Program-made: the position numbers and the translations under genes
The notes under the pieces: generated by a model
Databases searched by the model: none
Told to the model about the DNA's origin: nothing
Seen by the model: the letters and a program-made list of their open reading frames with translations, nothing else
DNA from: a virus
Length of the DNA: 64,000 nucleotides
Virus record (IMG/VR): IMGVR_UViG_3300042458_002686
Location: 1 to 64,000 of that record
Direction: 5' to 3' (one strand)
Shown: piece by piece, positions 25,342 to 33,447 of the stretch
Layout of the letters: each line of letters begins with the position of its first letter
Numbering within the stretch: position 1 is the first letter of the stretch

Positions 25342-26092
25342 ATTTATGAAGCGCTTGTACCACTTGCATATACCCAGAACTTCAGGAATGGGTATTTGCC
25401 ACGCACTATGGAAAACATTTTACAATAATGGAATTGTTGATGTGTATTTACCAGACGCACATGAATCACAGCTAATGTACGACGACGAAGGAATGAGAGA
25501 CTTTCCTTTCATATCTGGACACTTTGCAAAAAATCCAATTGTTTACAATAACGACGGCTTTGAAGTTTTCTCAATAGTCAGAGACCCAGTAGAGCATTTT
25601 GTGAGTATTGCGGCTTACGCATCAGTTGGCGCTGGTTTAAAAATGTCGAATGAATACATGGATGAGTTCATCTATGGGAACATGACACCCTTTGGGGTTA
25701 ATGAGCTGTTTTCAAACTCTGGAAACATACAGTCAAAAATGTTGTTTTGCAGAATTGCATTTGTTGACAAGTCTCTTGTGTCGCTTAGTAATGACGATGT
25801 TCGGAATGATGAAAATATTGTTTTTATAGAAAATGACATGCCGGACGAAGATGGGATAAAAGAGTTAATTGAATATATGAACTTGTTTTCGCTTCCTAAA
25901 AGATTAGAGGCAATTAGCTGGCTTGAGCAAAAATTAAAAAAATCACATGGTTTTTCTTTGGATAAATCAATTTATAACACATTAAATTGTTCAAATAAAA
26001 ATGGATTCAAACCAGATAAAAGCCACATAAAAGAAATAAAACGACGTTCTGAGATAGACCAATATTTGTATGATTTGGTGCAGAAACGGTAA
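25331..26092 (+). CDS. Second sulfotransferase-like protein
   Basis: It has the same architecture as its upstream neighbour: LYHLHIPRTSGMG (residues 9-21) for the 5'-phosphosulfate site and FSIVRDPVEHFVS (80-92) for the 3'-phosphate site. The sequences otherwise differ strongly, so the duplication is old and the acceptors may differ. The start at 25331 again overlaps the previous gene by 11 nt (ATG-N5-TAA); an in-frame ATG at 25346 is the alternative. No PAPS-synthesising gene is visible nearby, so host PAPS would be needed. Confidence 0.65.
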   Translation: MHDKFMKRLYHLHIPRTSGMGICHALWKTFYNNGIVDVYLPDAHESQLMYDDEGMRDFPFISGHFAKNPIVYNNDGFEVFSIVRDPVEHFVSIAAYASVGAGLKMSNEYMDEFIYGNMTPFGVNELFSNSGNIQSKMLFCRIAFVDKSLVSLSNDDVRNDENIVFIENDMPDEDGIKELIEYMNLFSLPKRLEAISWLEQKLKKSHGFSLDKSIYNTLNCSNKNGFKPDKSHIKEIKRRSEIDQYLYDLVQKR

Positions 26093-26110
26093 TTTGGTAG
26101 TCTTGTTGAC

Positions 26111-26740
26111 ATGTCGGCAATTGAAAATTCACCATGGGAAATACCACCGGGCCATTTTGGTAGCGGTCCAGAAAATATTCATATAATCGAAAATTTTATA
26201 GACCAAGAAGACCTAAACAAAATACAAAATTTTTGCCCAACTATAAACGAGTGGAACAATGAAGCAGAAAGCGTTTACTCGGAAGATGGAACATGTTTGT
26301 ACAACGCTGATTATTGGAATGATAGACAGTGCAGCAGCGAAATCATTCTTAGACTAAATCCTGATGTCCATAAAATAATAGATAAATATATACATAAAAT
26401 GAAGAACACAATTGAAAATATTTTCAATGTACAGGTATCAGTCCGACCACCCGTGATAATGAAGTGGCGACCCGGGATAGAGCAACGCCCGCATGCAGAC
26501 AAACAGCTCAATGATGGAAGACCAAACGCTTTTGTAAATTACGATATAAACTCGTTATTTTATTACAACGATGATTTTGACGGTGGCGAACTTTATTATC
26601 CGCAACACGAAATCAGCGTTAAACCAAGACCAGGTTTAGCAGTAATACACCCAGGAGATGTTAATTATTTGCATGGTGTGACCATGATTGAAAAAGGCTA
26701 CAGGTATACAACGCCATCTTTTTATACTGTGGAGAAGTGA
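26111..26740 (+). CDS. Fe(II)/2OG oxygenase, P4H-like
   Basis: Iron and 2OG residues are in place: H128-x-D130 (RPHADK), H188 (YLHGV) and R198 (KGYRYTTPSFY). LFYYNDDFDGGELYYP and VKPRPGLAVIHPG are the intervening strands. It resembles the oxygenase at 23988 in length and layout (an N-terminal HIIENFIDQEDLNKI helix is typical of the family), so the two are paralogues separated by the sulfotransferase pair. The first bases are 18 nt after the previous stop. No obvious ribosome binding site. Confidence 0.8.
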   Translation: MSAIENSPWEIPPGHFGSGPENIHIIENFIDQEDLNKIQNFCPTINEWNNEAESVYSEDGTCLYNADYWNDRQCSSEIILRLNPDVHKIIDKYIHKMKNTIENIFNVQVSVRPPVIMKWRPGIEQRPHADKQLNDGRPNAFVNYDINSLFYYNDDFDGGELYYPQHEISVKPRPGLAVIHPGDVNYLHGVTMIEKGYRYTTPSFYTVEK

Positions 26741-27274
26741 GTGAAAATATTCTATGAATTTAATTTTATTTCCGAGAAAGAACGCTCGTTAATTATTGAA
26801 TTTGTAAATAAATATCCAGAAGTTGAAAATCACGCAAAAGACGATGATTGCGTAAGGTATTACAGTAGTGATTATATTTTGTGTTTAGACGATTTTGTCT
26901 ACGGTATTCTTTTTTCTATTTCCGAAAGGGTGCGAATTGCTGCTGAGGAAATGTTCGGTTTGAGTCTTGATTCCTGTGTGCCAAATTTGTTCAAAACGGA
27001 GGTCGGCCACAAACCGGAAGAGCATGCAGACAATGTCAACATGGATGGCTCCCACAAGGATGGCTGTTCAAATTTTGTTGTTTCTTCGATTGTTTACTTT
27101 AATGATGATTTTTTAGGAGGAGAACTAGTTTTTCCAAAATTATCTATTTCATACAAACCAATTGCTCGTAGCTGCGTGCTTTTCCCAAGCGGAATCGATT
27201 ATTCGCACTATGTGGATAATGTAAAAAACGGCTATCGCTTGGTGTTGCCGCTCTGGTTTGAGGGTGTAGGATGA
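26741..27274 (+). CDS. Fe(II)/2OG oxygenase, short form
   Basis: At 177 residues this is the smallest oxygenase of the cluster, but the site is complete: H95-x-D97 (EEHADN), H156 (YSHYV) and R166 (NGYRLVLPLWF), with IVYFNDDFLGGELVFP between. The N-terminal helical part is reduced. It starts with a GTG directly after the TGA of the previous gene, so translation is likely coupled. Small 2OG oxygenases of this kind usually act on proteins or peptides, but this is not shown here. Confidence 0.75.
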   Translation: MKIFYEFNFISEKERSLIIEFVNKYPEVENHAKDDDCVRYYSSDYILCLDDFVYGILFSISERVRIAAEEMFGLSLDSCVPNLFKTEVGHKPEEHADNVNMDGSHKDGCSNFVVSSIVYFNDDFLGGELVFPKLSISYKPIARSCVLFPSGIDYSHYVDNVKNGYRLVLPLWFEGVG

Positions 27275-27278
27275 TTTC

Positions 27279-28013
27279 ATGAAAAACATTGAAGTAGAAT
27301 ATGTTGGCGACCCCAAAGCAGGTTTTCTAGTTTACAGAAATGTGCTTAGCGAGGATTTGAGAATCCCAGAGCGCCTCGAGGCGACTGTTGGGGGAAGCAG
27401 TACGCCACCATACTCATGGATGCAGGCGCTGGTTGGCGATGGTGAAGTAATGAAGGACTACAGAGATTGCGTGGACTGTAAAATAAGTCCAACACATCTT
27501 GAAAATTGTCCATCAGAATTTTCTGAATTAATAAATATATACAACGATACCGTATATGGATTAACAGCCTGCCTTCAAGATTACGAAGCAAGATACAACT
27601 TGCGCATGGATTTTATGGAGGCAATTAATTATGTTAGATACAGGGAGGGGCAGCACTTCAGCATACACGCTGACCATGGTTTTTCTTACATATGCACAGT
27701 GTCTTCGGTTATGTATTTAAATGACGATTACGAGGGTGGAGAATTATGGTTCCCATACCTTGACATAAAGTTCAAACCAACTTATGGCGACATAGTGATG
27801 TTCCCATCTACATACATTTATGCTCATGCATCTCTGCCTGTAACGAGGGGTACCAAATACGCAGCAGTTACAATGTTTGACTACAATGACAGATTCCATA
27901 AAATGTGGAAAGGTTACGGCAAAGACCTTGACGGGGAAAAAGCAACATACGATAAGTCAAATGTTTTTTCAACATCTAGCGACATTGGGGAAAGGTTTAT
28001 TTTTAAAAAATGA
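27279..28013 (+). CDS. Fe(II)/2OG oxygenase with Lys as 2OG ligand, paired with DUF6065-like gene
   Basis: The site is H130-x-D132 (SIHADHG), H183 (YAHAS) and Lys193 (RGTKYAAVTMFDY) where most cluster members have Arg; true collagen prolyl 4-hydroxylases also use Lys. Upstream of the core it shares a PYSW...DYRDCVDCK pattern with the oxygenases at 39383 and 40880, forming a separate subgroup. It overlaps the DUF6065-like gene as ATGA. The C-terminal 40 residues are an extra tail. Confidence 0.8.
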   Translation: MKNIEVEYVGDPKAGFLVYRNVLSEDLRIPERLEATVGGSSTPPYSWMQALVGDGEVMKDYRDCVDCKISPTHLENCPSEFSELINIYNDTVYGLTACLQDYEARYNLRMDFMEAINYVRYREGQHFSIHADHGFSYICTVSSVMYLNDDYEGGELWFPYLDIKFKPTYGDIVMFPSTYIYAHASLPVTRGTKYAAVTMFDYNDRFHKMWKGYGKDLDGEKATYDKSNVFSTSSDIGERFIFKK

Positions 28014-28711
28014 CAAAGTTATTCCTTAAAAAAATGCACTCGAAACCACCTGTTATAGAACAGTCTCGTATTAAAAGAGACTGGATGGATAACACCTACA
28101 ATAAACACGCTTATCAGTGCCTGCCAATGACTGTTGCAAACGTCTACGGATGGGAATTGCAAATGGAGGAAGACCTTGTTGTCCAGTGGGATGGAGGAAA
28201 TACTCCTCCCGTTATTCTTTCTGGCGAGATATCTTCATCCGGTCGCGTTCAGGCTACATCTTCAATAATAGGAATGATTTCCATCCATATGGGGTGGGTC
28301 ATTAATACTGAAGAAGGTTACAACACGTGGTTTTCAGGCTCTCCAAACTATTTTGTAGATGGAGCAATACCGCTCACTGCGACAATACCCAGCTACTGGT
28401 GGCCGGATGAATCTCAAATGAACTGGAAAATAACAAAAATTGGAGAGCCTGTAGTTTTTGAAGCAGGAAGTCCATTTTGTTTTTTTAATATTTACGATAA
28501 TTCAATTCTGGAAAACACCGAAGTTATTGTTTCAAATTTCTGGGACGATGCCGAGCTGGTGGATTCTAGAATGAAATATGGTGAACTCAAGGCGCGAAAT
28601 GGTATTGAAAAACCATGGACTTGGACCAAAGGGATTCGTACAGGTCTTGACGCTGACGATAATCGGATAGGGCCGACATTCACTGGTCTGCCGAAATTGG
28701 CCAATCCGTAG
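28010..28711 (+). CDS. DUF6065-family protein
   Basis: The 233-residue protein carries RIKRDWMDNTYNKHAYQCLP followed by MTVANVYGWEL, then ISIHMGWVINTEEGYNTWF, GSPNYFVDGAIPL and EPVVFEAGSPFCFF: the pattern I associate with the DUF6065 family (from memory, not searched). It is predicted to be a beta-rich single domain without catalytic motifs. It is coupled by ATGA to the oxygenase upstream. A close paralogue at 41542-42246 follows another oxygenase of the same subgroup, so the two probably act together as enzyme and partner or as successive steps. Confidence 0.65.
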   Translation: MTKLFLKKMHSKPPVIEQSRIKRDWMDNTYNKHAYQCLPMTVANVYGWELQMEEDLVVQWDGGNTPPVILSGEISSSGRVQATSSIIGMISIHMGWVINTEEGYNTWFSGSPNYFVDGAIPLTATIPSYWWPDESQMNWKITKIGEPVVFEAGSPFCFFNIYDNSILENTEVIVSNFWDDAELVDSRMKYGELKARNGIEKPWTWTKGIRTGLDADDNRIGPTFTGLPKLANP

Positions 28712-28756
28712 TGTAGAATATGGGTACTTGTCCAACGTACGGATTACGGAGCAGCC

Positions 28757-28993
28757 ATGAAATTTGAATCTTCTTTTACAACTCAGGAAAAAAAGCTTGT
28801 TTATCAGCGCACCCTGAAGGACATTGAGAGACAGCTTATGGAGAGACTGCTCCAAGAAGGTTTCGACCCAGACACGTTTGATGATGTCAACTTCACCCCA
28901 GGTATGGACTCAAACGGCATTATTCATGGCCACAAATTGATTGCTGATTTTATCTCAAAGATTAACAACATCAAGTTAAGAATTGCTGAGTAA
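28757..28993 (+). CDS. Hypothetical protein (78 aa)
   Basis: This is a small helical protein, with two predicted helices around KLVYQRTLKDIERQLMERLL and LIADFISKINNIKLRIAE separated by an acidic loop (DPDTFDDVNFTPGMDSNG). Not recognised. A clear ribosome binding site (GGAG, 5 nt before the ATG) and a preceding 45-base gap with a TAGAAT hexamer near 28716 suggest the start of a sub-operon of four small genes. The helical composition is like virion accessory or head-tail proteins, but I would not assign a function. Confidence 0.6.
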   Translation: MKFESSFTTQEKKLVYQRTLKDIERQLMERLLQEGFDPDTFDDVNFTPGMDSNGIIHGHKLIADFISKINNIKLRIAE

Positions 28994-29002
28994 GCTTCCA
29001 AC

Positions 29003-29236
29003 ATGGCACTAACACCAGAACAATTGGCAAAGGCCAAGGCTGAAGCAATTCAGATACTCGAATACTCAATATACACGCTTGCTTTTGTTCTTGGTGTGGA
29101 AGATGATGACCTAGAGGCTGGTATGGAAAACCCAGTTGACCTTTCGGTAAACGAAAACACTGCATTGCTTGCACAGTACGATGCATACGAATGTTTGAAA
29201 CTTCAATTGGCGGCGCTGGCAAGACTCCGGGATTAG
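29003..29236 (+). CDS. Hypothetical protein (77 aa)
   Basis: All-helical small protein starting MALTPEQLAKAKAEAIQIL; its middle helix is hydrophobic (YSIYTLAFVLGVEDDDLE) and the C-terminal helix reads AYECLKLQLAALARLRD. It lies 9 nt after the previous gene and 9 nt before the next, on the same strand. The family is not recognised. The sequence is reminiscent of small phage head-to-tail or portal-adjacent proteins, but this is weak. Confidence 0.55.
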   Translation: MALTPEQLAKAKAEAIQILEYSIYTLAFVLGVEDDDLEAGMENPVDLSVNENTALLAQYDAYECLKLQLAALARLRD

Positions 29237-29245
29237 TGGGCGGTT

Positions 29246-29554
29246 ATGAAAATAGCTCCAAAAATACCACGGAAGATTTCAATAGTCGAAATTGCACTAA
29301 ATTCTGGGAGGTATGAAATATGCCCAGATATGGACCCGGATTATCCATTCATCCAAGAACCAATGCAAAACCCGAATAGGGATAGCCAAGTTCCTCGCTG
29401 GAATCCAGCGCTTTTATCCTTTGAACTCCCAGATGGAGCTGCCTTTTTTTGCGACCTACTCCAGTCAAATGACCCACAGAGAAAATGGGAAGAAACAGAA
29501 CCTGGAGACTTCACCCGTAACGAATTAGTGGAGGAAATAGCAAATGAGAACTAG
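29246..29554 (+). CDS. Hypothetical protein (102 aa)
   Basis: Not recognised. A basic N-terminus (MKIAPKIPRKIS) leads into an acidic body with several prolines (ICPDMDPDYPFIQEPMQNPN). The end is helical (DFTRNELVEEIANEN). There are two cysteines and no membrane segment. The start lies 9 nt after the previous gene with GGGCGG just upstream, and the end overlaps the next gene by 11 nt. Confidence 0.5.
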   Translation: MKIAPKIPRKISIVEIALNSGRYEICPDMDPDYPFIQEPMQNPNRDSQVPRWNPALLSFELPDGAAFFCDLLQSNDPQRKWEETEPGDFTRNELVEEIANEN

Positions 29555-29864
29555 GGAAAGTGGCGGAGCAAACTTGTACGACGCCGAAAAAGACGCCAAA
29601 AGAAATGAACAAAAACTTGCGGTCATATGTTTTATTACAGACCAAGACCCAAGCGACATTGATTCAATGAGGATTGATTACGCAGCTGTAAAAATACGCC
29701 AGCTCTGGAAGTACAGCAGTGACATTAGGGGAGGCGCAAGCGCTGATTATACGTCTAATTCAATACCAAGATTTTTGGCAAAAATAAATGTAAAGATGAC
29801 AAGTATTGCACGAGAGGCATACTGGAACTACAAGTTGGCAAAGGCGTCTGAAAATGGACAATAG
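29544..29864 (+). CDS. Hypothetical protein (106 aa)
   Basis: This protein has a charged N-terminus (NLYDAEKDAKRNEQKLA) and a helical, aromatic C-terminal half (YAAVKIRQLWKYSSDIRGG and AREAYWNYKLAKASENGQ). Not recognised. A good ribosome binding site (GGAGGAAATAGCAA before the ATG) lies inside the end of the previous gene. Both of its ends overlap neighbours by 11 nt in the ATG-N5-TAG pattern, showing tight coupling in this small-gene string. Confidence 0.5.
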   Translation: MRTRESGGANLYDAEKDAKRNEQKLAVICFITDQDPSDIDSMRIDYAAVKIRQLWKYSSDIRGGASADYTSNSIPRFLAKINVKMTSIAREAYWNYKLAKASENGQ

Positions 29865-30615
29865 GTGGCTACGTACTGCAATGGTTACGCATCTGTTGAG
29901 TAATACTCCCATGCAGCGTGTTCTGGGGACGGAATCATCCTGGGAAGATATAACTAACGAGGTCTTTGAGTCAGCGCAAAAAGCAATTGATTGGCGAGCA
30001 TCCTTGAACTTGAATATGTCAATCGCATCCAGGGGTACTTCGGAGGGGGTTTGGTATATGGATTTGCTCCTAAACCCACAGACTGGGTGGAGAGAGATAA
30101 TGGCAAACATGCATAACTCGGTTGAGTTGTTTATGTCTGTCAAGAATCCAGAAAAAATACTGTTTTTTAGTCCGGATTTGTGGAGTTCGCAATTCATAGA
30201 ATTCTCTAAGAGAAAAAACATCAGCATAAATTTTGTTAACAATCAATCTCTTTATAATTTTGAAACTTTTCTACGTGACCACTCCATGAGTATCGGTTCG
30301 GAAAGCCTTAGAGATACAAGTTATGGCGTTGTCGAGCCAGACGAGATAGGCGACGGAGAGGCTTCCGGTTTTGACCTAATTCAAGTTATGGGCTGGGATG
30401 TTGCTTACGATATAGAGTTGCTTGAAAAATGCATTGGCTCCCTGTCTTCTGGCGGTGTGCTGCTGATAAACTCAACAAACAATTCCGGGAAGATTTACAG
30501 AGACGATTACAACCTGCACCCACTAAGTGATTTACACGAAGTGCTAAAGTTTTCAAATGGAAGCACATTTCACAACTCTGAAAGTTACGGATACACGGCT
30601 TTCGTTAAGGACTAA
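29854..30615 (+). CDS. Possible Rossmann-fold (SAM methyltransferase-like) protein
   Basis: The C-terminal half reads like the second half of a class I methyltransferase: FDLIQVMGWDVAYDIELLEKC, then LSSGGVLLINSTN, the acidic strand and the Gly-Gly-turn strand after it. The usual glycine-rich AdoMet loop is not recognisable; KILFFSPDLWSSQFIEFSK may be the degenerate equivalent. So it may be a methyltransferase relative that no longer binds AdoMet, or another Rossmann protein. The start at 29854 gives an 11-nt overlap with the previous gene. Confidence 0.4.
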   Translation: MDNRWLRTAMVTHLLSNTPMQRVLGTESSWEDITNEVFESAQKAIDWRASLNLNMSIASRGTSEGVWYMDLLLNPQTGWREIMANMHNSVELFMSVKNPEKILFFSPDLWSSQFIEFSKRKNISINFVNNQSLYNFETFLRDHSMSIGSESLRDTSYGVVEPDEIGDGEASGFDLIQVMGWDVAYDIELLEKCIGSLSSGGVLLINSTNNSGKIYRDDYNLHPLSDLHEVLKFSNGSTFHNSESYGYTAFVKD

Positions 30616-30616
30616 A

Positions 30617-31312
30617 ATGTCAATGGAGCCAGCATTCTGGGATGATATTATTAGGGAAATCCCCGTATGCGTGGAGATTGAAAAAAATTGGCTCTCTATA
30701 AAAGACGAATTTAATTCCTATATGGAACATAGCCACCCATTCCCAACCAGGGGTGGCGGCAACACTCTTGCGTCGCCAAAGCTCAAGATAAAATCAAACG
30801 AAAAAGAAGAAGAAGAAGAAATAGACCTTTATTCAGGGGTGTGGGATGTTTGTTTTGCTGGGACAAGACCAAGCGCAGATAGCAGGCAGTGGGGAAATAC
30901 CGAACTGCTGGGTAGCGTGGTTAAGTGGAAGACAAAAAAAGACCTAGAGGCACATCTTGATTACTCAAGTTCTTATTTTAAGACATTTAATTCAATAGTC
31001 TCAGAGTTTGCAGATGATGGACAGTGTTCTGGCGGAATGTTCAGCATAGTGAAACCAGGGGCAATAATTAATCCACACAATGGTTCTGACAAAATAATGA
31101 GATGTCACTTATGCATTGTAAACGATAAACAATGCAAAATTACCGTTGGAAATGAGACCAGGACATGGGATGAGGGGAAAATTCTTGCGTTCAAGGATGG
31201 CCCGCCATACAGGCACTCTGTAATACACGAAGGAACAAATGACAGGGTGGTTTTAATATTTGATTTTGACCTAGAGTATCTACGCGATACGGTTGGTAGT
31301 GGGTACCTGTGA
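30617..31312 (+). CDS. Aspartyl/asparaginyl beta-hydroxylase-like oxygenase
   Basis: The C-terminal part matches the Asp/Asn hydroxylase branch of Fe(II)/2OG enzymes: FSIVKPGAIINPHNG with H154, IMRCHLCIV with R162 and H164, WDEGKILAFKDG, and RHSVIHEGTNDRVVLIFDF with H200 and R210. This family lacks the aspartate ligand of the usual facial triad. A short Lys/Glu-rich insert (NEKEEEEEID) sits near residue 60. The ATG just after the previous stop is chosen; a second ATG lies two codons later. It overlaps the desaturase gene (GTGA), suggesting shared expression. Confidence 0.75.
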   Translation: MSMEPAFWDDIIREIPVCVEIEKNWLSIKDEFNSYMEHSHPFPTRGGGNTLASPKLKIKSNEKEEEEEIDLYSGVWDVCFAGTRPSADSRQWGNTELLGSVVKWKTKKDLEAHLDYSSSYFKTFNSIVSEFADDGQCSGGMFSIVKPGAIINPHNGSDKIMRCHLCIVNDKQCKITVGNETRTWDEGKILAFKDGPPYRHSVIHEGTNDRVVLIFDFDLEYLRDTVGSGYL

Positions 31313-32133
31313 ACCAACTGTACCCAGACAAAACAAACGACGGAATAAGGTGGCCGATAATTTTTTTCTGGATTTCTCTTATGTTCTCCTACGTGTTGGT
31401 TGCGTTAGTTTCCATTGTTGGGCATTTCCCACTGTTTATCGCCACATTAATAAACACGGTAATTTGTTACTACCTATTTGTGGTAATGCACGAGGCAATA
31501 CACGGGAACGTAAACGGTGGAATAAAAAAGTTTAAATTTTTGAATAAGTTAGTTGGTCATTCTAGTTCCGTGTTTTTGGGTTTGCCGTTTTTGGGTTACG
31601 GCAAATTACATATCGCGCATCATAGGTACGCAAATTCAAAATTGGACCCTGATAGTAGTTGTTCGGATGGTGCTATTTCAATAATTGAATTCCCAACAAA
31701 AAGATTGTACGAAAAAGTAGTTGTTTGTTTTCCAGGTGGCATTAAGCTTTTAAAAAAAACGTTAGGCAGAAGAGAGGCGATATTTGCGTATTTAATGTAT
31801 AAAGATAAGGCTCAAGTTAATTTTTACAGAGCAACTTTCGTCTTATTTCTTTCGTCGTATATGTTTGGGAAACTGATGGAATTTACGTTCATATGGCTTT
31901 TCCCAACCTTTATTTTTCCGTATCTAGTGTTCGTTTTCTTATCGTGGTTCCCACACATAAGCTATTCGTACGTTTCTGGGAAAACAACAGAGGCAGAGAA
32001 CCAAAATTTTACTGCAAAAAATAATAAATTTGTTTTTGGATTCATATTTACCGGACTACACCATAAGCACCTTAACCACCACCTAAAGCCAAGCGTACCA
32101 TTTTACAAATTGAATAAAGTTAAAAATATATGA
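31309..32133 (+). CDS. Membrane di-iron fatty acid desaturase / hydroxylase family protein
   Basis: Three histidine boxes of the family are intact: HEAIH (61-65), HIAHH (101-105) and HHKHLNHH (251-258). Hydrophobic membrane segments lie around 15-38, 40-58, 85-98 and 185-225. At 274 residues it is similar to beta-carotene hydroxylases and small desaturases. It would introduce a double bond or hydroxyl into a membrane lipid or isoprenoid. The start is a GTG overlapping the previous stop. The gene is among the most AT-rich in the window, which fits horizontal acquisition. The substrate cannot be told from sequence. Confidence 0.75.
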   Translation: MNQLYPDKTNDGIRWPIIFFWISLMFSYVLVALVSIVGHFPLFIATLINTVICYYLFVVMHEAIHGNVNGGIKKFKFLNKLVGHSSSVFLGLPFLGYGKLHIAHHRYANSKLDPDSSCSDGAISIIEFPTKRLYEKVVVCFPGGIKLLKKTLGRREAIFAYLMYKDKAQVNFYRATFVLFLSSYMFGKLMEFTFIWLFPTFIFPYLVFVFLSWFPHISYSYVSGKTTEAENQNFTAKNNKFVFGFIFTGLHHKHLNHHLKPSVPFYKLNKVKNI

Positions 32134-32801
32134 AAATTTACGATGACGCCATAGATGAGACTGTTTATTCAGCAATCATCCAGGATGCATCATTTTTCCC
32201 TGGTCCAATGACAGCTGATTCACGCATTGCTAGCGAGCTCAACTCTTATCATGATGAAAAATCCAGCTGCTATGCACCTTATATGTTTTGGCATGGTTGG
32301 TGGTCTTCTTCGGCCAACACACTTAGGAAGCAAGTCATTAGGGAGATATGGGAAACCAATCTACCAATGCCGATAAGTGAAGTTCTTGGATTTGAGTACT
32401 GGACAAGAACATTTGGGGCTGGACAGTTTCTTGGACCCCATGTTGATGAAGACACTTTTCTTTATCAGGATAAAAAAATATACAACGGGCCTGAAGTTGG
32501 GTGTGTCTATTACGGCCCATCAAAAGAAAAAGTGGTTGGTGGGTTTCTTGAGCTTTTTGAATCAAAGCTTGTCTTTGGTGAGCACAATGCGCTTGAATGG
32601 GAAAATTTGAAAAAACATATTGACCCGATTGAGATGCGAGAGCGAATTGCCTTTAGAGAAAATCGATTGGTTATATTTGATGCAGGTCGGGTTGTGCATC
32701 AAACTAGCCCTTGTTTGTATGGGGTTAGAAATGTAATGGTTGTCAATGTGTGGCTGAAATCAAACCCACCAGTAGATATGTCCAACTTTGTATATGAGTA
32801 A
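32130..32801 (+). CDS. Fe(II)/2OG oxygenase, divergent
   Basis: The metal site is H104-x-D106 (LGPHVDEDT), H190 (VVHQTSP) and R200 (YGVRNVMVVNVW), with GGFLELFESKLVFG in place of the usual GGELxFP strand. A large insertion (about 145-175, LEWENLKKHIDPIEMRERIA) separates core strands. An N-terminal Trp- and Ser-rich stretch (MFWHGWWSSSANTL) is distinctive. It overlaps the desaturase gene as ATGA and the next oxygenase by 8 nt. Confidence 0.65.
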   Translation: MKIYDDAIDETVYSAIIQDASFFPGPMTADSRIASELNSYHDEKSSCYAPYMFWHGWWSSSANTLRKQVIREIWETNLPMPISEVLGFEYWTRTFGAGQFLGPHVDEDTFLYQDKKIYNGPEVGCVYYGPSKEKVVGGFLELFESKLVFGEHNALEWENLKKHIDPIEMRERIAFRENRLVIFDAGRVVHQTSPCLYGVRNVMVVNVWLKSNPPVDMSNFVYE

Positions 32802-33438
32802 AATAAATACTATTCCTTTAATAAATCAAAACATATTTACATCGCAGCTTTTGGACATAGACAATGAACAGATTGTGTCCGATATAAACTTATACGGTTT
32901 TCCAGTTAATGCAGATTGCGAAGAATATGGCTCAGTAAGTCGTGGTTTTGTGCAGTATGAAGATACAGTTGTTCCAGTAACACCTGAATTCACAAAACTT
33001 GAAAAATTAATTGTTCAAATTGTTGACGAAGTAACAAATCGTAAATACAAAATTGATGAAATATGGGCGATAAAATTAATGCCTGGGCAGAGTGTGATAG
33101 CTCACAGTCATTACAAAAACCATCACACACACCCTGGTGACTATTTTTCTATTGCTTACTACCCATCTGCCCCACTTGATTCTGCGGATTTAATTTTTTC
33201 AGCGCACTGGTGTGGTTATATGCACAACACTATTTCTGTTAAGCCGCAAGATGGACTGTTGATTATTTTTAACTCATTTATTACCCACATGACAGCACGG
33301 CAAATGATTGAAAGTCCAAGGATTGTTGTAAGCATGAATCTTAGCCCAATTGAACCCAGAGTAAACCCAAATGCAGATTGGGGAATATACACGGATAGAC
33401 CAATCATAGAATCTCCGGTGGTTAAAAAAACTGACTAA
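32794..33438 (+). CDS. Putative Fe(II)/2OG oxygenase, HxH-type phage family
   Basis: The ATG at 32794 is chosen over an upstream TTG because it makes a compact 8-nt overlap with the previous stop. The metal site differs from its neighbours: H104-x-H106 (VIAHSHYKNHH) instead of HxD, then H165 (FITHMTARQ) and R176 (SPRIVVSMNLSP). This resembles a family of putative 2OG oxygenases common in phages (I recall PF13759). It may bind iron through three histidines, or be another cupin. The surrounding IWAIKLMPGQ and DGLLIIFNSF strands fit the fold. Confidence 0.6.
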   Translation: MSKINTIPLINQNIFTSQLLDIDNEQIVSDINLYGFPVNADCEEYGSVSRGFVQYEDTVVPVTPEFTKLEKLIVQIVDEVTNRKYKIDEIWAIKLMPGQSVIAHSHYKNHHTHPGDYFSIAYYPSAPLDSADLIFSAHWCGYMHNTISVKPQDGLLIIFNSFITHMTARQMIESPRIVVSMNLSPIEPRVNPNADWGIYTDRPIIESPVVKKTD

Positions 33439-33441
33439 CAT
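33436..33441 (+). promoter_or_regulatory. Possible -10 hexamer (TAACAT) 6 nt before a start codon
   Basis: TAACAT, identical to the hexamer before the gene at 452, ends exactly 6 nt before the ATG at 33448, which has no Shine-Dalgarno site. Its first three bases are the stop codon of the previous gene, so part of the match may be accidental. Confidence 0.25.
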
Positions 33442-33447
33442 ACTGAC

